The notes beneath the pieces were generated by a model, which did no database searches, was not told where the DNA came from, and was given only the letters and a program-made list of their open reading frames with translations. This document shows, in pieces, positions 23,227 to 31,883 of a stretch of 64,000 nt of DNA; the first letter of the stretch is position 1; each line of letters starts with the position of its first letter. A program made the position numbers and the translations under genes. Source of the stretch: JARIHD01 sp963815935 (lineage in GTDB: Bacteria > Patescibacteriota > Saccharimonadia > Saccharimonadales > UBA4665); NCBI GenBank assembly GCA_963815935.1, contig CAWFIL010000001.1:62001-126000 (forward strand), written 5' to 3'.

Positions 23227-24543
23227 TCAGACTTTTTCGACGGAACTGCTGTTGTCGACGTTGAACTCTCGTGCTCTTACCTCCATCTCCTTTGGTACCC
23301 AGGGTGTCTGGATGTAGTAGTAATCGTACGCGCCCCATTCTGTTAGGCTGGCAGGCGGTTGGAATCCGTGCCTGATGGCGACTGGGTACAACCGCGTGAG
23401 CGGGTACGGCGCGTAGATGTGGATCTTGACCTCATGGCGGGGGTCAACGGCCTTGAGGCGCTCGCCGAGGGCGAACGTCTCGTCGTAGTGGCTGTCGTCT
23501 ACACCAGGAAAGCCGATGATCATAGTGAAGCTTACTGACATGTTGCGCCGACTCGCCCGAACAGCGATTTCGACCATATCTTTGGGCTCCAACCGCTTTC
23601 CTACGAGCTGAAGTACTTCTTCGGAGCCTGACTCGGCACCGATAAGGAGTCGTGAACAGCCCGACCGTTCGAATGTCACAAGCTGTTCTTCTGTCAGGGT
23701 CAAGAAGGTCGCCGGGTGAATGGCTCCTCCCCACCTGATGTCCATCCCTCTGTCGAGCAGGAGTTGGGCATACTTCAGTGAGAGCGTCGGCTTGACGAAG
23801 AAGTTCGAGTCGTAGAACTTGATGCCGTTGACATCGAACTTCTCGATCAGCATGGTCACATCGTCGATGATGCGCCGTGCTGGTGAAGACGACCACTTGC
23901 GGTAGAACAGGTTGGTGTCGCTGCAGAACGCACAGTCGAACGGGCAGCCCTGACTGGCGACATAGTTCAGTGTCCGTGTACCGATCTTCGCATCGGGGCG
24001 GATATAAGGCCGCGGGTCGATGAGCGAAAAGTCATACGGCGGAAACTCGTCCTGTGAGAGGACTGGTCGGTTGGGCGTACTGACGACCGCGGTGCCGTTC
24101 CGGTAATTCAACCCCAGGATGGAGCTAAGTTCCGGGGTCCCCGCCGTGAGATTGGCGATGATCTCGGTGAGCGTCAGTGCCCCTTGACCGCGAACGACGC
24201 AATCGAACGCAGGGTGCGTAAGAAGCTCGCCTGGCATCATCGTACCCATGGCGCCACCGATGACGACAAGGATGTCGGGGCGGTACCGCTTGACAGCTGT
24301 CGCTACTTCCATAGCCTCCTTAACCTGGTGACCGATCATGACGCTGATGCCGAGAATGTCCGCGTCATGGCAAGCAGCCACAATGGAGTCGTACGAATCT
24401 GACTGGTCGAGATTGTTGTCGATGAGCGTCACAGTACCCTGGTTCTTGACTGCTGATCCTACGGAGAGGATCGAGTAGGGGAGCCAGAAGGCGCTGTAGT
24501 TTTTCTCGTGCAATGTCCTTGGGTGGAAGAGAACGACCTTCAT
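23227..24543 (-). CDS. B12-binding-domain radical SAM enzyme
   Basis: 438 residues. An N-terminal Rossmann-like B12-binding domain (about 1-140; DADILGISVMIGHQV, ILVVIGGAM) lacks the DxHxxG base ligand, as is usual for this class. The radical SAM core follows with the 4Fe-4S motif C200xxxC204xxC207 in SQGCPFDCAFC, then GAESGSEEVL and the SFTMIIGFPG segment. Such enzymes do methylations or rearrangements in natural-product, lipid and cofactor pathways. The start overlaps the preceding gene by 4 bp. Substrate is not inferable. Confidence 0.85.
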   Translation of the reverse strand: MKVVLFHPRTLHEKNYSAFWLPYSILSVGSAVKNQGTVTLIDNNLDQSDSYDSIVAACHDADILGISVMIGHQVKEAMEVATAVKRYRPDILVVIGGAMGTMMPGELLTHPAFDCVVRGQGALTLTEIIANLTAGTPELSSILGLNYRNGTAVVSTPNRPVLSQDEFPPYDFSLIDPRPYIRPDAKIGTRTLNYVASQGCPFDCAFCSDTNLFYRKWSSSPARRIIDDVTMLIEKFDVNGIKFYDSNFFVKPTLSLKYAQLLLDRGMDIRWGGAIHPATFLTLTEEQLVTFERSGCSRLLIGAESGSEEVLQLVGKRLEPKDMVEIAVRASRRNMSVSFTMIIGFPGVDDSHYDETFALGERLKAVDPRHEVKIHIYAPYPLTRLYPVAIRHGFQPPASLTEWGAYDYYYIQTPWVPKEMEVRAREFNVDNSSSVEKV

Positions 24544-25559
24544 GAGACATCTCCTGTCATCATTACGGCGATTGCCTGCCTCATTGCAGCCAACACACCT
24601 TCCTTAGAAGACGTTAAGGTGTAGGGGGCGTCTTGGGTGTTGTAATCGTCGCGCAAGAGGCACGGCTTGTAGGTACCGTTTGCACTTACACGCAGTGCGA
24701 ACACTCCTTCGGCACAGTACGACTTGTATGGACAGTCGACGCACATACCGGTTTCGAAGCTGCCAAGTCCTGGGTTTTTGACGGTGAAGATCGATTCTCC
24801 CTCTCTGTACCTCAATAGGCTACTGCCGCTTACCCCCTGCACGACCTCAACGAGTTCAGCCCTCACGCTGATAAGCTCGATCGCCTCCTGTACGGCAACC
24901 GACTCGGTGGCGAAATATGCCGAACCACGGTGTGCCGCGTGTCGTGGTGTGTGGTTTGTTGTCTCCAGGTCGATGACTTTCAGGTCAGCCCCCAAGGAGA
25001 TGGCTTCGTCGAGAACCAGCGGGAGAAGCTCAAGATTCCTTTGGGTCAACACGTAATTGAGAATGACCCTGTAACCCAATGAACGGATGCCTTGGATATT
25101 TGACCGCAAGCGGCCAAAGTTCCAAGCCCTTCCGACGAGCCTGTGTGCTTCCTCGTCGTCCCGCAGGGTATGCATGCTGATCTTGAACTGGTCAATGCTA
25201 AAGAGCCTTCCCGCCTTGATCAAGCGCGTAAGAGCCAACCCATTCGTCGAAAGGGTGACCTTAAACGGACGATCGTGCCCTACGCTATCGAGCATCCCAA
25301 GAATCCCCGGGTGTAGAAGGGGTTCCCCGCCAGTAATGTGGACCTCTGTTCCGCCGAGCGCTTCAAACGCATCGAGAAGAGCTACGAAGACCTTGGGGTC
25401 CATGAACTTGCGACTTCCGTGGTCTGGGTTGCCTTCGGTGTGACAGAAGGTACACTTTAGCTGGCAAGCCGGCGTGACGGAGATTCGCAACCTTCCGCCC
25501 GTAGCATTGAACGAGTGGATAAGCTCGTCGACATTGCGGCTTTCTCCATACGTAAACAT
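24540..25559 (-). CDS. MoaA-like radical SAM enzyme
   Basis: 339 residues. Radical SAM motif C32xxxC36xxC39 (TPACQLKCTFCHTEG), GGEPLLHPG, STNG and an HxTPRHAAHRG segment. C-terminal auxiliary cluster cysteines lie at C273, C276, C282 and C300 (CVDCPYKSYC, YKPC), the layout of MoaA/SPASM-type proteins. MoaA proper makes cyclic pyranopterin, but no other molybdopterin gene is here and the C-terminal GG of MoaA is absent (ends MMTGDVS). A paralogue in another pathway is likelier. First gene of the cassette, with strong RBS GAGGAGG and a consensus-like promoter at 25622-25650. Confidence 0.78.
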   Translation of the reverse strand: MFTYGESRNVDELIHSFNATGGRLRISVTPACQLKCTFCHTEGNPDHGSRKFMDPKVFVALLDAFEALGGTEVHITGGEPLLHPGILGMLDSVGHDRPFKVTLSTNGLALTRLIKAGRLFSIDQFKISMHTLRDDEEAHRLVGRAWNFGRLRSNIQGIRSLGYRVILNYVLTQRNLELLPLVLDEAISLGADLKVIDLETTNHTPRHAAHRGSAYFATESVAVQEAIELISVRAELVEVVQGVSGSSLLRYREGESIFTVKNPGLGSFETGMCVDCPYKSYCAEGVFALRVSANGTYKPCLLRDDYNTQDAPYTLTSSKEGVLAAMRQAIAVMMTGDVS

Positions 25560-25621
25560 GTAGAGCGACCTCCTCAGGCCTATTGGTGACTTCGATGACT
25601 TATCGTGGTTTTGTCTATGCT

Positions 25622-25650
25622 ATATAGAAACCTTTCTGGTAGATTGTCAA
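25622..25650 (-). promoter_or_regulatory. Sigma70-type promoter of the radical SAM cassette
   Basis: On the minus strand TTGACA (25650-25645), 17-bp spacer, CTATAT (25627-25622). The leader to the ATG at 25559 is about 55 nt and ends with a GAGGAGG. This is one of the best promoters in the window. I see no leader-peptide ORF in the 200 bp up to lysS, so a RiPP precursor is not evident. Confidence 0.75.
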
Positions 25651-25761
25651 GGTGCGCGTAAAGTGTACCACTCCTTACTCTGAAAGGTCAATCGAAGGTA
25701 TTGTAAATGTCTAGAGACAGCTTGAGTTCCATTAATGACCTCTTTTAGTTAAGATATCAAT

Positions 25762-27291
25762 ATGGCAACATTGAAAGATTACCGCGATGAACGGCTACGA
25801 AAACTAAAAGACCTCGAGGGGCTTGGCGTTAATCCATACCCCGCAAAGGCTGAGCGTACACATAATGCAGCTCAAATTGCTAAAGATTTTAACCAGTTAG
25901 AGGGGCGGAGCGTTAGTGTAGTTGGCCGCATCCTTAATATACGTAGATTTGGCAAGATCGCTTTCATTGTCATTAAGGATATGAGTGGTGCCGTACAATT
26001 GTTTTTTCGCAATGATGTAACCGAAAAGCTACGCGCAGAAGATAGCCAACTCGGCATGGAGCAGTTGCCCTTGCTTGATTCCGGTGACTTTATCGAAGCA
26101 CACGGTTCAGTCATCAAAACACAAACGGGTGAGATTTCTATAGAGGTGCATCGCCTCCGATTGCTCGCCAAAGCCCTGCGTCCTTTACCGAATGCACAAG
26201 ATGGATTTACAAATAAGGAAGAGCGCCTTCGCCGACGTTATGTTGATACCAATTCAAATCCTGACGTATTTAAGCGTTTTTTGCGACGTAGTGCTTTTTG
26301 GCAGACAACTCGCGAATTTTTGATACAAGAAGATTTTGTTGAGATCAATATACCCGTTTTGGAGCTAACCACAGGGGGAGCGGATGCAACTCCTTTTGTG
26401 ACACATATGGATGCCCTGAACCAAGACTTTTATTTACGGATTAGCCATGAATTACCACTTAAGAGATTGCTCGTCGGTGGTTATGAAAAAGTCTTCGATA
26501 TTGGACCGCGCTTTCGTAACGAGAATTACTCCGACGAGCATCTACCGGAACATATAGCTATGGAGTGGTATTGGGCATACGCTGATTGGGAGAAAGGCAT
26601 GAAGCTCACTGAGCGCCTCGTGCGTCATGTGGCAGATAAAACATGGGGGACGCGCTGGTTCAAATTGGCAAACGACATGGAAGTAGACCTGGGCGTAGAC
26701 GAGCAAGACTGGCCTCGGATCAGCTTTGTAGACGCTATCCGTGAACACTATGATCTGGATGTATTCACCTGCACATTGGACGACGTAAAGGGGCGACTTG
26801 CAAAACATAAAATTGAAGTAGAACAAACCGAAAATCGCTCCCGTGGCTTGGATAAGCTCTGGAAAAAGGTACGGACGACCATAGCCGGTCCCGCGTTCTT
26901 GATAGATATCCCGACGTTCTTACAGCCGCTTGCCAAAACGCAACCAGGCAAACCTGAGCTGACGGAACAGTTTAACTTGCTGCTAGGTGGCAGTGAGCTT
27001 TGCAAAGCGTATTCGGAACTGAATGATCCCATAGATCAGCTCAACCGCTTTAAAGAGCAGCAGGCGATGCGCGATGCGGGTGATGACGAGGCTATGATGC
27101 TCGACATAGACTACGTGGAAGCGCTAGAATATGCTATGCCACCTGCCTGTGGCTTCGGCTACAGCGAGCGCCTATTCTGGTACCTGGAGGGTGTAACCGC
27201 TCGCGAAGGCGTGGTATTCCCACAGCTACGCCGCGAGATAGATGAAACTACAAAAAATATTTATTTTGAGGGGCTAAGCCAGCATGAATGA
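25762..27291 (+). CDS. lysS: Lysyl-tRNA synthetase, class II
   Basis: 509 residues, the normal length. N-terminal OB-fold anticodon-binding domain (SVSVVGRILNIRRFGKIAFIVI) and class II catalytic core: FVEINIPVLELTTGGADATPF, motif 2 KVFDIGPRFRNE, and motif 3 GFGYSERLFWYLEG. Motif 3 is divergent, with ERLFW in place of the usual DRLVM, and the usual HNPEFT is replaced by LPEHIAME. It charges tRNA-Lys with lysine using ATP. No clear Shine-Dalgarno. It overlaps the Nudix gene by 8 bp. Confidence 0.9.
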   Translation: MATLKDYRDERLRKLKDLEGLGVNPYPAKAERTHNAAQIAKDFNQLEGRSVSVVGRILNIRRFGKIAFIVIKDMSGAVQLFFRNDVTEKLRAEDSQLGMEQLPLLDSGDFIEAHGSVIKTQTGEISIEVHRLRLLAKALRPLPNAQDGFTNKEERLRRRYVDTNSNPDVFKRFLRRSAFWQTTREFLIQEDFVEINIPVLELTTGGADATPFVTHMDALNQDFYLRISHELPLKRLLVGGYEKVFDIGPRFRNENYSDEHLPEHIAMEWYWAYADWEKGMKLTERLVRHVADKTWGTRWFKLANDMEVDLGVDEQDWPRISFVDAIREHYDLDVFTCTLDDVKGRLAKHKIEVEQTENRSRGLDKLWKKVRTTIAGPAFLIDIPTFLQPLAKTQPGKPELTEQFNLLLGGSELCKAYSELNDPIDQLNRFKEQQAMRDAGDDEAMMLDIDYVEALEYAMPPACGFGYSERLFWYLEGVTAREGVVFPQLRREIDETTKNIYFEGLSQHE

Positions 27292-27721
27292 GCAAAGCTA
27301 TTTTCGAGTAAGCGTTAAGGGCATTGCGGTCGACGATACTGGCCGTTTTTTGCTCGTTCGCGAAAAGAATGGTCTGTGGGATATGCTTGGCGGTGGCCTG
27401 GATCACGGGGAAGACCCAGTACAAGGTTTGCGACGCGAAGTACAAGAAGAAGCTGGGCTAGCCGTTACGTGGGTGTCTCCCACGCCAAAATACTTTCTGA
27501 CAAGTCCTCAATTTAGTCGGCCCTCATATTACGTCGCTAATGTCGTGTATGAGATTAAGGTAAAAGACCTAAACTTTAGGCAGTCTGATGAGTGCGAAGA
27601 AATCAAGTTTTTCACACCAGAAGAAGCTAGAGGGCTAAAGCTGTTTCCTACCGCAGAACTACTCCTCGACGTGTATAACCCACGCCTTCACGCACAGCAA
27701 CACATAGGCGCGATAGGATAA
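27284..27721 (+). CDS. Nudix hydrolase
   Basis: 145 residues with a full Nudix box, GGLDHGEDPVQGLRREVQEEAGL pattern at residues about 37-59 (G-x5-E-x7-REVQEE). Cleaves a nucleoside-diphosphate-linked substrate with Mg; which one cannot be told. It is translationally coupled to lysS. The 145 bp after it contain no convincing start codon; a 34-codon open stretch there is listed under rejected items. Confidence 0.9.
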   Translation: MNEQSYFRVSVKGIAVDDTGRFLLVREKNGLWDMLGGGLDHGEDPVQGLRREVQEEAGLAVTWVSPTPKYFLTSPQFSRPSYYVANVVYEIKVKDLNFRQSDECEEIKFFTPEEARGLKLFPTAELLLDVYNPRLHAQQHIGAIG

Positions 27722-27866
27722 GGCGAAACATCGCATTCGGCGATGAGGCCGAAGTGATTGTTCGCCCGCTTCATAACACCAATAGCGAAGATCAAGAAAT
27801 TCTAGCTGCCGCACAGGTCCGAATCCTTTCTAGCGGTGATTTTCAGTTGTTGCTATAGTAGGTGGC

Positions 27867-28853
27867 ATGGGTAAATCACCGAGCATTGCGTGGAATAAAG
27901 AAGTACGCCTAGTCTTGGCCGATGTCGATGAGACAATTGCCGAAGTCTACACGCCCGCCGAACCAGAGATGATCACCGAGCTTTCATCGTTTCTCACAGA
28001 TGGGGGCAAGCTTTTTATGGTAACGGGCGGCAGTCTAAAGCGCGTATGTGTAGGGATTACTGATCTAATTGAGCCAAGCTTACGACACGATATCCTCGTA
28101 AGCCACTGTAGTGGAGCTGAAGTATGGGGCTTTACAAAAGAAGGTAGTCTTCGTGATAAGGCCTTCTACAGCGTCTACGATGAAACCTTTACTGATGACA
28201 TGAAAAAGCGATGGCGCGAAGCAGTTGCTCAACTAGTGCTAGAGTTTGGGCTCCGAACTCATCCCGCACAACCAAAAACGGAATTTTGGGATAAAATAGG
28301 ACGTGATCCACGTGATATCATGCTTGACGATCGCGGGCCGCAGATTACCATGGAGGTCGTCAACGGTCACAGCCTCACCGATAAACAACTTGCGCTTTTT
28401 GACCGCGAAGTTCCCTATACTCATGACGGACGACGCGACTTGCGTCTCCCCCTCATGCAACGCGCCGAAGAACTCTTTGTTGAGATGAACGTACCCATTA
28501 GCCCGCGTCTTGGGGGTGTATTTGCGCTTGATTTCGCAATTGAGGGCTCGTCCAAAACGACATCAATTAAGTACGTATTGGAAAATCCAGAAACCCTCGC
28601 CACTATAGGTCTGGAGCCTGAAGATTTGACGAGCCCATACCGCTACGAGGTATGGGGCGACAAATATTCTATTTTGCATGGAGGAACAGACAGGCACATG
28701 AGCGAGGCCTTGCCCGCAACCGTACGCTCTATTGACTTCCGCGAAGAAAATTCGAGTGAATTTCCTGAGGGCTACAACATTGTACTTTGGGACGGTCAGC
28801 AGCACTTGCATTACGGCCTCCTTGAATACTTACAATCACGGCATAAGGATTAG
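27867..28853 (+). CDS. HAD-superfamily hydrolase (Cof/PMM-like)
   Basis: 328 residues. HAD motif I is VLADVDETIAE (nucleophile and acid Asp), motif II lies in KLFMVTGGSLKRV, a lysine sits in SSKTTSIKYVLEN, and motif IV in YEVWGDKYS. A cap domain between motifs II and III (about residues 90-210) makes it look like the C2B-cap sugar-phosphatase type. Phosphatase on a small phosphorylated metabolite is expected; substrate unknown. A TATAGT hexamer and AGGTGG precede the ATG. Confidence 0.75.
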   Translation: MGKSPSIAWNKEVRLVLADVDETIAEVYTPAEPEMITELSSFLTDGGKLFMVTGGSLKRVCVGITDLIEPSLRHDILVSHCSGAEVWGFTKEGSLRDKAFYSVYDETFTDDMKKRWREAVAQLVLEFGLRTHPAQPKTEFWDKIGRDPRDIMLDDRGPQITMEVVNGHSLTDKQLALFDREVPYTHDGRRDLRLPLMQRAEELFVEMNVPISPRLGGVFALDFAIEGSSKTTSIKYVLENPETLATIGLEPEDLTSPYRYEVWGDKYSILHGGTDRHMSEALPATVRSIDFREENSSEFPEGYNIVLWDGQQHLHYGLLEYLQSRHKD

Positions 28854-28894
28854 TCCTCCCGTTTACGACTTCATGACGCCAACCTTATGGGTGC

Positions 28895-29674
28895 ATGAAG
28901 TTAACAGTTCTAGTAGATAACAACACGCTCATTGATCACTATTTTATTGGCGAACCGGCCGTCTCGTACTTTATTGAAACTGACGATAAGCGAGTTTTAT
29001 TTGACGTGGGTTATTCGGATGCATTTCTTAAAAACGCGCAAAAGCTACGCATAGATTCCCTCGATACTCCGAAGCATCCATTGAAGGGCAAGAAGTTCGT
29101 AAGCCGACGCTCATCGTCCATCCGGGGACACTTAGCTTCCGTCCTCGTACCTGGCGAGGCGGGAGCGGATCGCTCATTGGCGAAGAACGGATCTCGCAAT
29201 ATTTCAGTACGTGTCGACAGCCAAGACAGGGATGACTTCATGGAGGACGAGATCGCCGTTGCCTATAAGCCGAAAGACGGACTAGTCGTGAGTAATCCCT
29301 GCTCGCACCGAGGTATCTGCAATACCATTGAATATGCCAAGAACGTGTGCGGCGAGGATCGTGTCGCAGACGTGGTCTGCGGGTTTCATTTGCAGAATCC
29401 AAGCGATGAAGTCCTTGATGGAACAGTCGCATATTTTGCACAGCATGCCCCGGCGGCTTTGCACCCACGCCACTGTACCGATCTTCGTTCAAAGATAGCG
29501 TTAGCAAAAGTGGCGAACCTACAAGAAGCTGGTTCAACTGCCACGTTATTCTGCGATGGCCAGCAAGTACTTCACGCCACGATCACCGTGAATCAGTCAT
29601 TGACCGGCAGTGAGTACGGTTTCTGTGGGGATAACCATGCAACATTCCTTGACATCACAGTCAGCCGACAATAG
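28895..29674 (+). pseudogene. Decayed MBL-fold hydrolase gene
   Basis: The start (TVLVDNNTLIDHYFIGEPAVSYFIE... LFDVGYSD) and the end (DDFMEDEIAVAYKPKDGLVV, CSHRGICNTIEYAKNV, VVCGFHLQ, HPRHCTDL) are in one frame and match the dihydropterin-type MBL hydrolases. The catalytic HxHxDH block that should follow IDSLD is missing. Family sequence for the middle (KPTLIVHPGTLSFRPR... IGEERISQYF) is found in a different frame at about 29090-29240. So the gene has lost a segment and carries two compensating frame shifts; the apparent 259-residue ORF is an accident of this. Confidence 0.75.
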
Positions 29675-29750
29675 ACATATGCATTGGTGCGGGCATCATT
29701 GTACTGGTCGCGCCAATGACCATACGAGCTTACATGCGTAAAGTGTAGAT

Positions 29751-29799
29751 GTAGTAGGGCGTATGTTGCGGACTGCCGCAAGTAAATACGCCCTACTAC
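29751..29799. repeat. Nested inverted repeat, intergenic
   Basis: GTAGTAGGGCGTA (29751-29763) pairs perfectly with TACGCCCTACTAC (29787-29799), and inside it TTGCGG/CCGCAA (29766-29771, 29776-29781) forms a second stem with loop ACTG. No T-tract follows, so it is not a standard terminator. It lies in a 190-bp gap after the decayed MBL gene. It could be a bidirectional terminator or a small-element remnant. Confidence 0.6.
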
Positions 29800-29866
29800 A
29801 GACAACGGGCAACAAAGTGCAGTGGAAATGCCGGTAGCCCAGGAGAAACCGACGCGCATCCTGCGA

Positions 29867-30169
29867 TCAGCGGCGCCAGAACATCCAGCGTGGACGTGAG
29901 GGTGGTGGCAGTTCCCGGGGCAGCCGTTGGCCGTAGGAGATTGCCGCATCGGCCACTTCCGTCACAGTGCTGTTGGTTAGGTCAATGAGCGCCTCGCCGG
30001 CACGGTGGATACTCCGATCATAGCGAGCCCACTCTGCGTCAGACGCCTCACGGCCAAATGGCGCCCGAATAGCGTGCGCGCCCAGAACCCTGAGCGTTGC
30101 ACCGAGCAGAAAGCCGCTTTGATGCGCCAGACGCTTAGCGTCACGACGGACATCAGGCTCAAAGTCCAT
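29867..30169 (-). CDS. Small hypothetical protein
   Basis: 100 residues with a good GAGGTGA about 10 nt before the ATG. The sequence is helical, rich in Ala and Arg, with a Pro-rich C-terminus ending WMFWRR. No family is recognised and there is no membrane segment. Coding status rests on the ribosome-binding site and frame length only. Confidence 0.45.
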   Translation of the reverse strand: MDFEPDVRRDAKRLAHQSGFLLGATLRVLGAHAIRAPFGREASDAEWARYDRSIHRAGEALIDLTNSTVTEVADAAISYGQRLPRELPPPSRPRWMFWRR

Positions 30170-30336
30170 GGAGGATCACCTCTTCGTCTCGTTGTTGCGT
30201 ACCTTATTTACCGTTTGTACAAGTACATGGTAGAGATACTCGCATAGTATAGCTCAGCTTCGTAGGTATGCATAAAGTGTCGGGTGTCGGGCTGTGGTAT
30301 GTTGTAATGTATAGCACGTAACACAGGATTTTTGTC

Positions 30337-30786
30337 ATGTCGCCAGAGGGCAAACAATTCGTCAACGATTTGCTTGAGCCATACGATGCCAGGGTAGACA
30401 CGCCCATAGAACCAGACCAAGACATCCGATTCATAAAGATAACAACTGGCGGAGCCTCCGAGGATCCGCTCAATGCACTGGATCACGAAGGGCTTATGCT
30501 GCACACAGAGGACGACGTCCAGCGCCGACTTGCTAGAGCAAAAGAGCTAGGCAAGCCATTATTGCGAATGCTGTCTTCGTTTTACCACGGGGCTACCGAA
30601 CGCAATGTGCTACACTGCGAAGACCTCAATTCGGGGCAAGACGACAGCGATATCGCTCCACAACATACTGGCAGGGCTTATTCTCGTGATCGTGAACCAC
30701 GTCGTCCTAGCCCACTATCGGGTCAGGGTTATGCGTCGGTTTATCCGCCCGGACATCCTTCGCTAACAGGTACCAAAATACGTTAG
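30337..30786 (+). CDS. Hypothetical protein, 149 residues
   Basis: N-terminal half looks folded (FVNDLLEPYDARV, IRFIKITTGG, TEDDVQRRLARAKELGKPLLRML). The C-terminal half is polar and low-complexity (Ser, Arg, Pro, Gly), probably disordered. No known domain. ACAGGA lies upstream of the ATG. A 13-bp sequence in its promoter region (30298-30310) is repeated exactly before the gene at 36430. Confidence 0.5.
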   Translation: MSPEGKQFVNDLLEPYDARVDTPIEPDQDIRFIKITTGGASEDPLNALDHEGLMLHTEDDVQRRLARAKELGKPLLRMLSSFYHGATERNVLHCEDLNSGQDDSDIAPQHTGRAYSRDREPRRPSPLSGQGYASVYPPGHPSLTGTKIR

Positions 30787-30842
30787 AAAAGGCGTATACT
30801 TTAAGAAAGAACAAATATATTAACGATATAGAGGATAGCCCA

Positions 30843-31766
30843 CTGGCAGCAAAAACAAACAGACAATTCAAACATTCGAGTGCGGGATATGGGATCATTC
30901 TCTTGTCGTCTGTTTTGTATGGCACATTTGGGGTATGGTCACGGTTAATGGGCAGTTCGTTTGGCCCGTTTTATCAGGCATGGGTACGAAGCTTGGTGAT
31001 AATTCTGCTCATGCTGCCCTTTATGCTGGCCACCAAAAGCTTTCGCAAGATTAAGCGCGAAGACTGGCCGCAAATGGCAATTTACATCGCCCTATGCATA
31101 TGTACGCAGGTGCCACTGTACTATGCGTACAACCACGCCCCAATCGGTACCGTTCAGCTAATATTTAATTCGGCGTTTGTAGTAGCCGCGTACGTTGTAG
31201 GGCGTATTTATTTGGGCGAACACATCACGAGAGTAAAAGTGGTTTCGATCGCATTGGCCCTGGTTGGCCTCGTGGTTATATTTGGTGCTTCTGCCATTGC
31301 GTTTGCACCGCTTGGTTTGCTACTAGCTGCGTTTAATGGGGCAACCGCCGGTGGCGAAGTTTCCGCAACCAAAAAACTGACCGACAAATATTCTTCGATG
31401 TTGCTCGTATTTTGGGGGTGGGTGCTCACATTGGTCACGCACTTGCCGCTATCGCTTTTGCTTGGCGAAAAGCAAGTTGCGCCCAGCCTAGATAAAGCTT
31501 GGCTATGGCTGCTCGTATACGCTGCCGTGAACGCAGTCGCGTTATGGACCGCCGTTGCAGGCTACCGCTACGTAGACGCAAGCGTGGGCAGTCTGATAAG
31601 TCTGTCCGTGGTAGTATTTAGCGTACTATTTGGTGCGGTGATATTTCATGAGGCTATAACCTGGAGCGTATATGTTGGCGGCACGCTGATCCTTACAGCA
31701 TCGGCACTCCCCAACTTGACCCCCAATAGGCGAGACAGCACCGAGGCGCCAGAAGCCGAAGCGTAG
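30843..31766 (+). CDS. EamA/DMT-type transporter, probable CTG start
   Basis: Ten-helix drug/metabolite transporter pattern in two EamA repeats (about residues 15-150 and 165-300). I extend it to the CTG at 30843 because the first helix (AGYGIILLSSVLYGTFGVW) begins upstream of the TTG at 30903. No ATG, GTG or other TTG occurs in frame before it, and GAGGATAG sits 7 nt before the CTG. A -10-like TATACT lies at 30795-30800. Substrate unknown. Confidence 0.75.
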   Translation: MAAKTNRQFKHSSAGYGIILLSSVLYGTFGVWSRLMGSSFGPFYQAWVRSLVIILLMLPFMLATKSFRKIKREDWPQMAIYIALCICTQVPLYYAYNHAPIGTVQLIFNSAFVVAAYVVGRIYLGEHITRVKVVSIALALVGLVVIFGASAIAFAPLGLLLAAFNGATAGGEVSATKKLTDKYSSMLLVFWGWVLTLVTHLPLSLLLGEKQVAPSLDKAWLWLLVYAAVNAVALWTAVAGYRYVDASVGSLISLSVVVFSVLFGAVIFHEAITWSVYVGGTLILTASALPNLTPNRRDSTEAPEAEA

Positions 31767-31883
31767 CCATTTCTAGAGAAGTTTACGCAGTTGAGTTATA
31801 ACAAACCGCTAAAAACGGTTGCATTTTACTTTGCCTTATATAAAGTGAGGGCATAAGTAAGGAATAATAGGCATTGTAGATCT

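Noticed and set aside
25560..25761. RiPP precursor peptide upstream of the radical SAM cassette
   Set aside because: No small ORF with a leader-like sequence was found between the promoter and the first enzyme, or between the enzymes.
27585..27600. A second CTGATGAG...CGAA hammerhead-like core
   Set aside because: It lies inside the Nudix coding frame, leaves almost no room for stem II and has no matching stems I and III.
27722..27866. Short open stretch reading NIAFGDEAEVIVRPLHNTNSE-like residues after the Nudix gene
   Set aside because: No usable start codon or ribosome-binding site, and only about 34-45 codons. Possibly a gene remnant, but not supportable as a gene.
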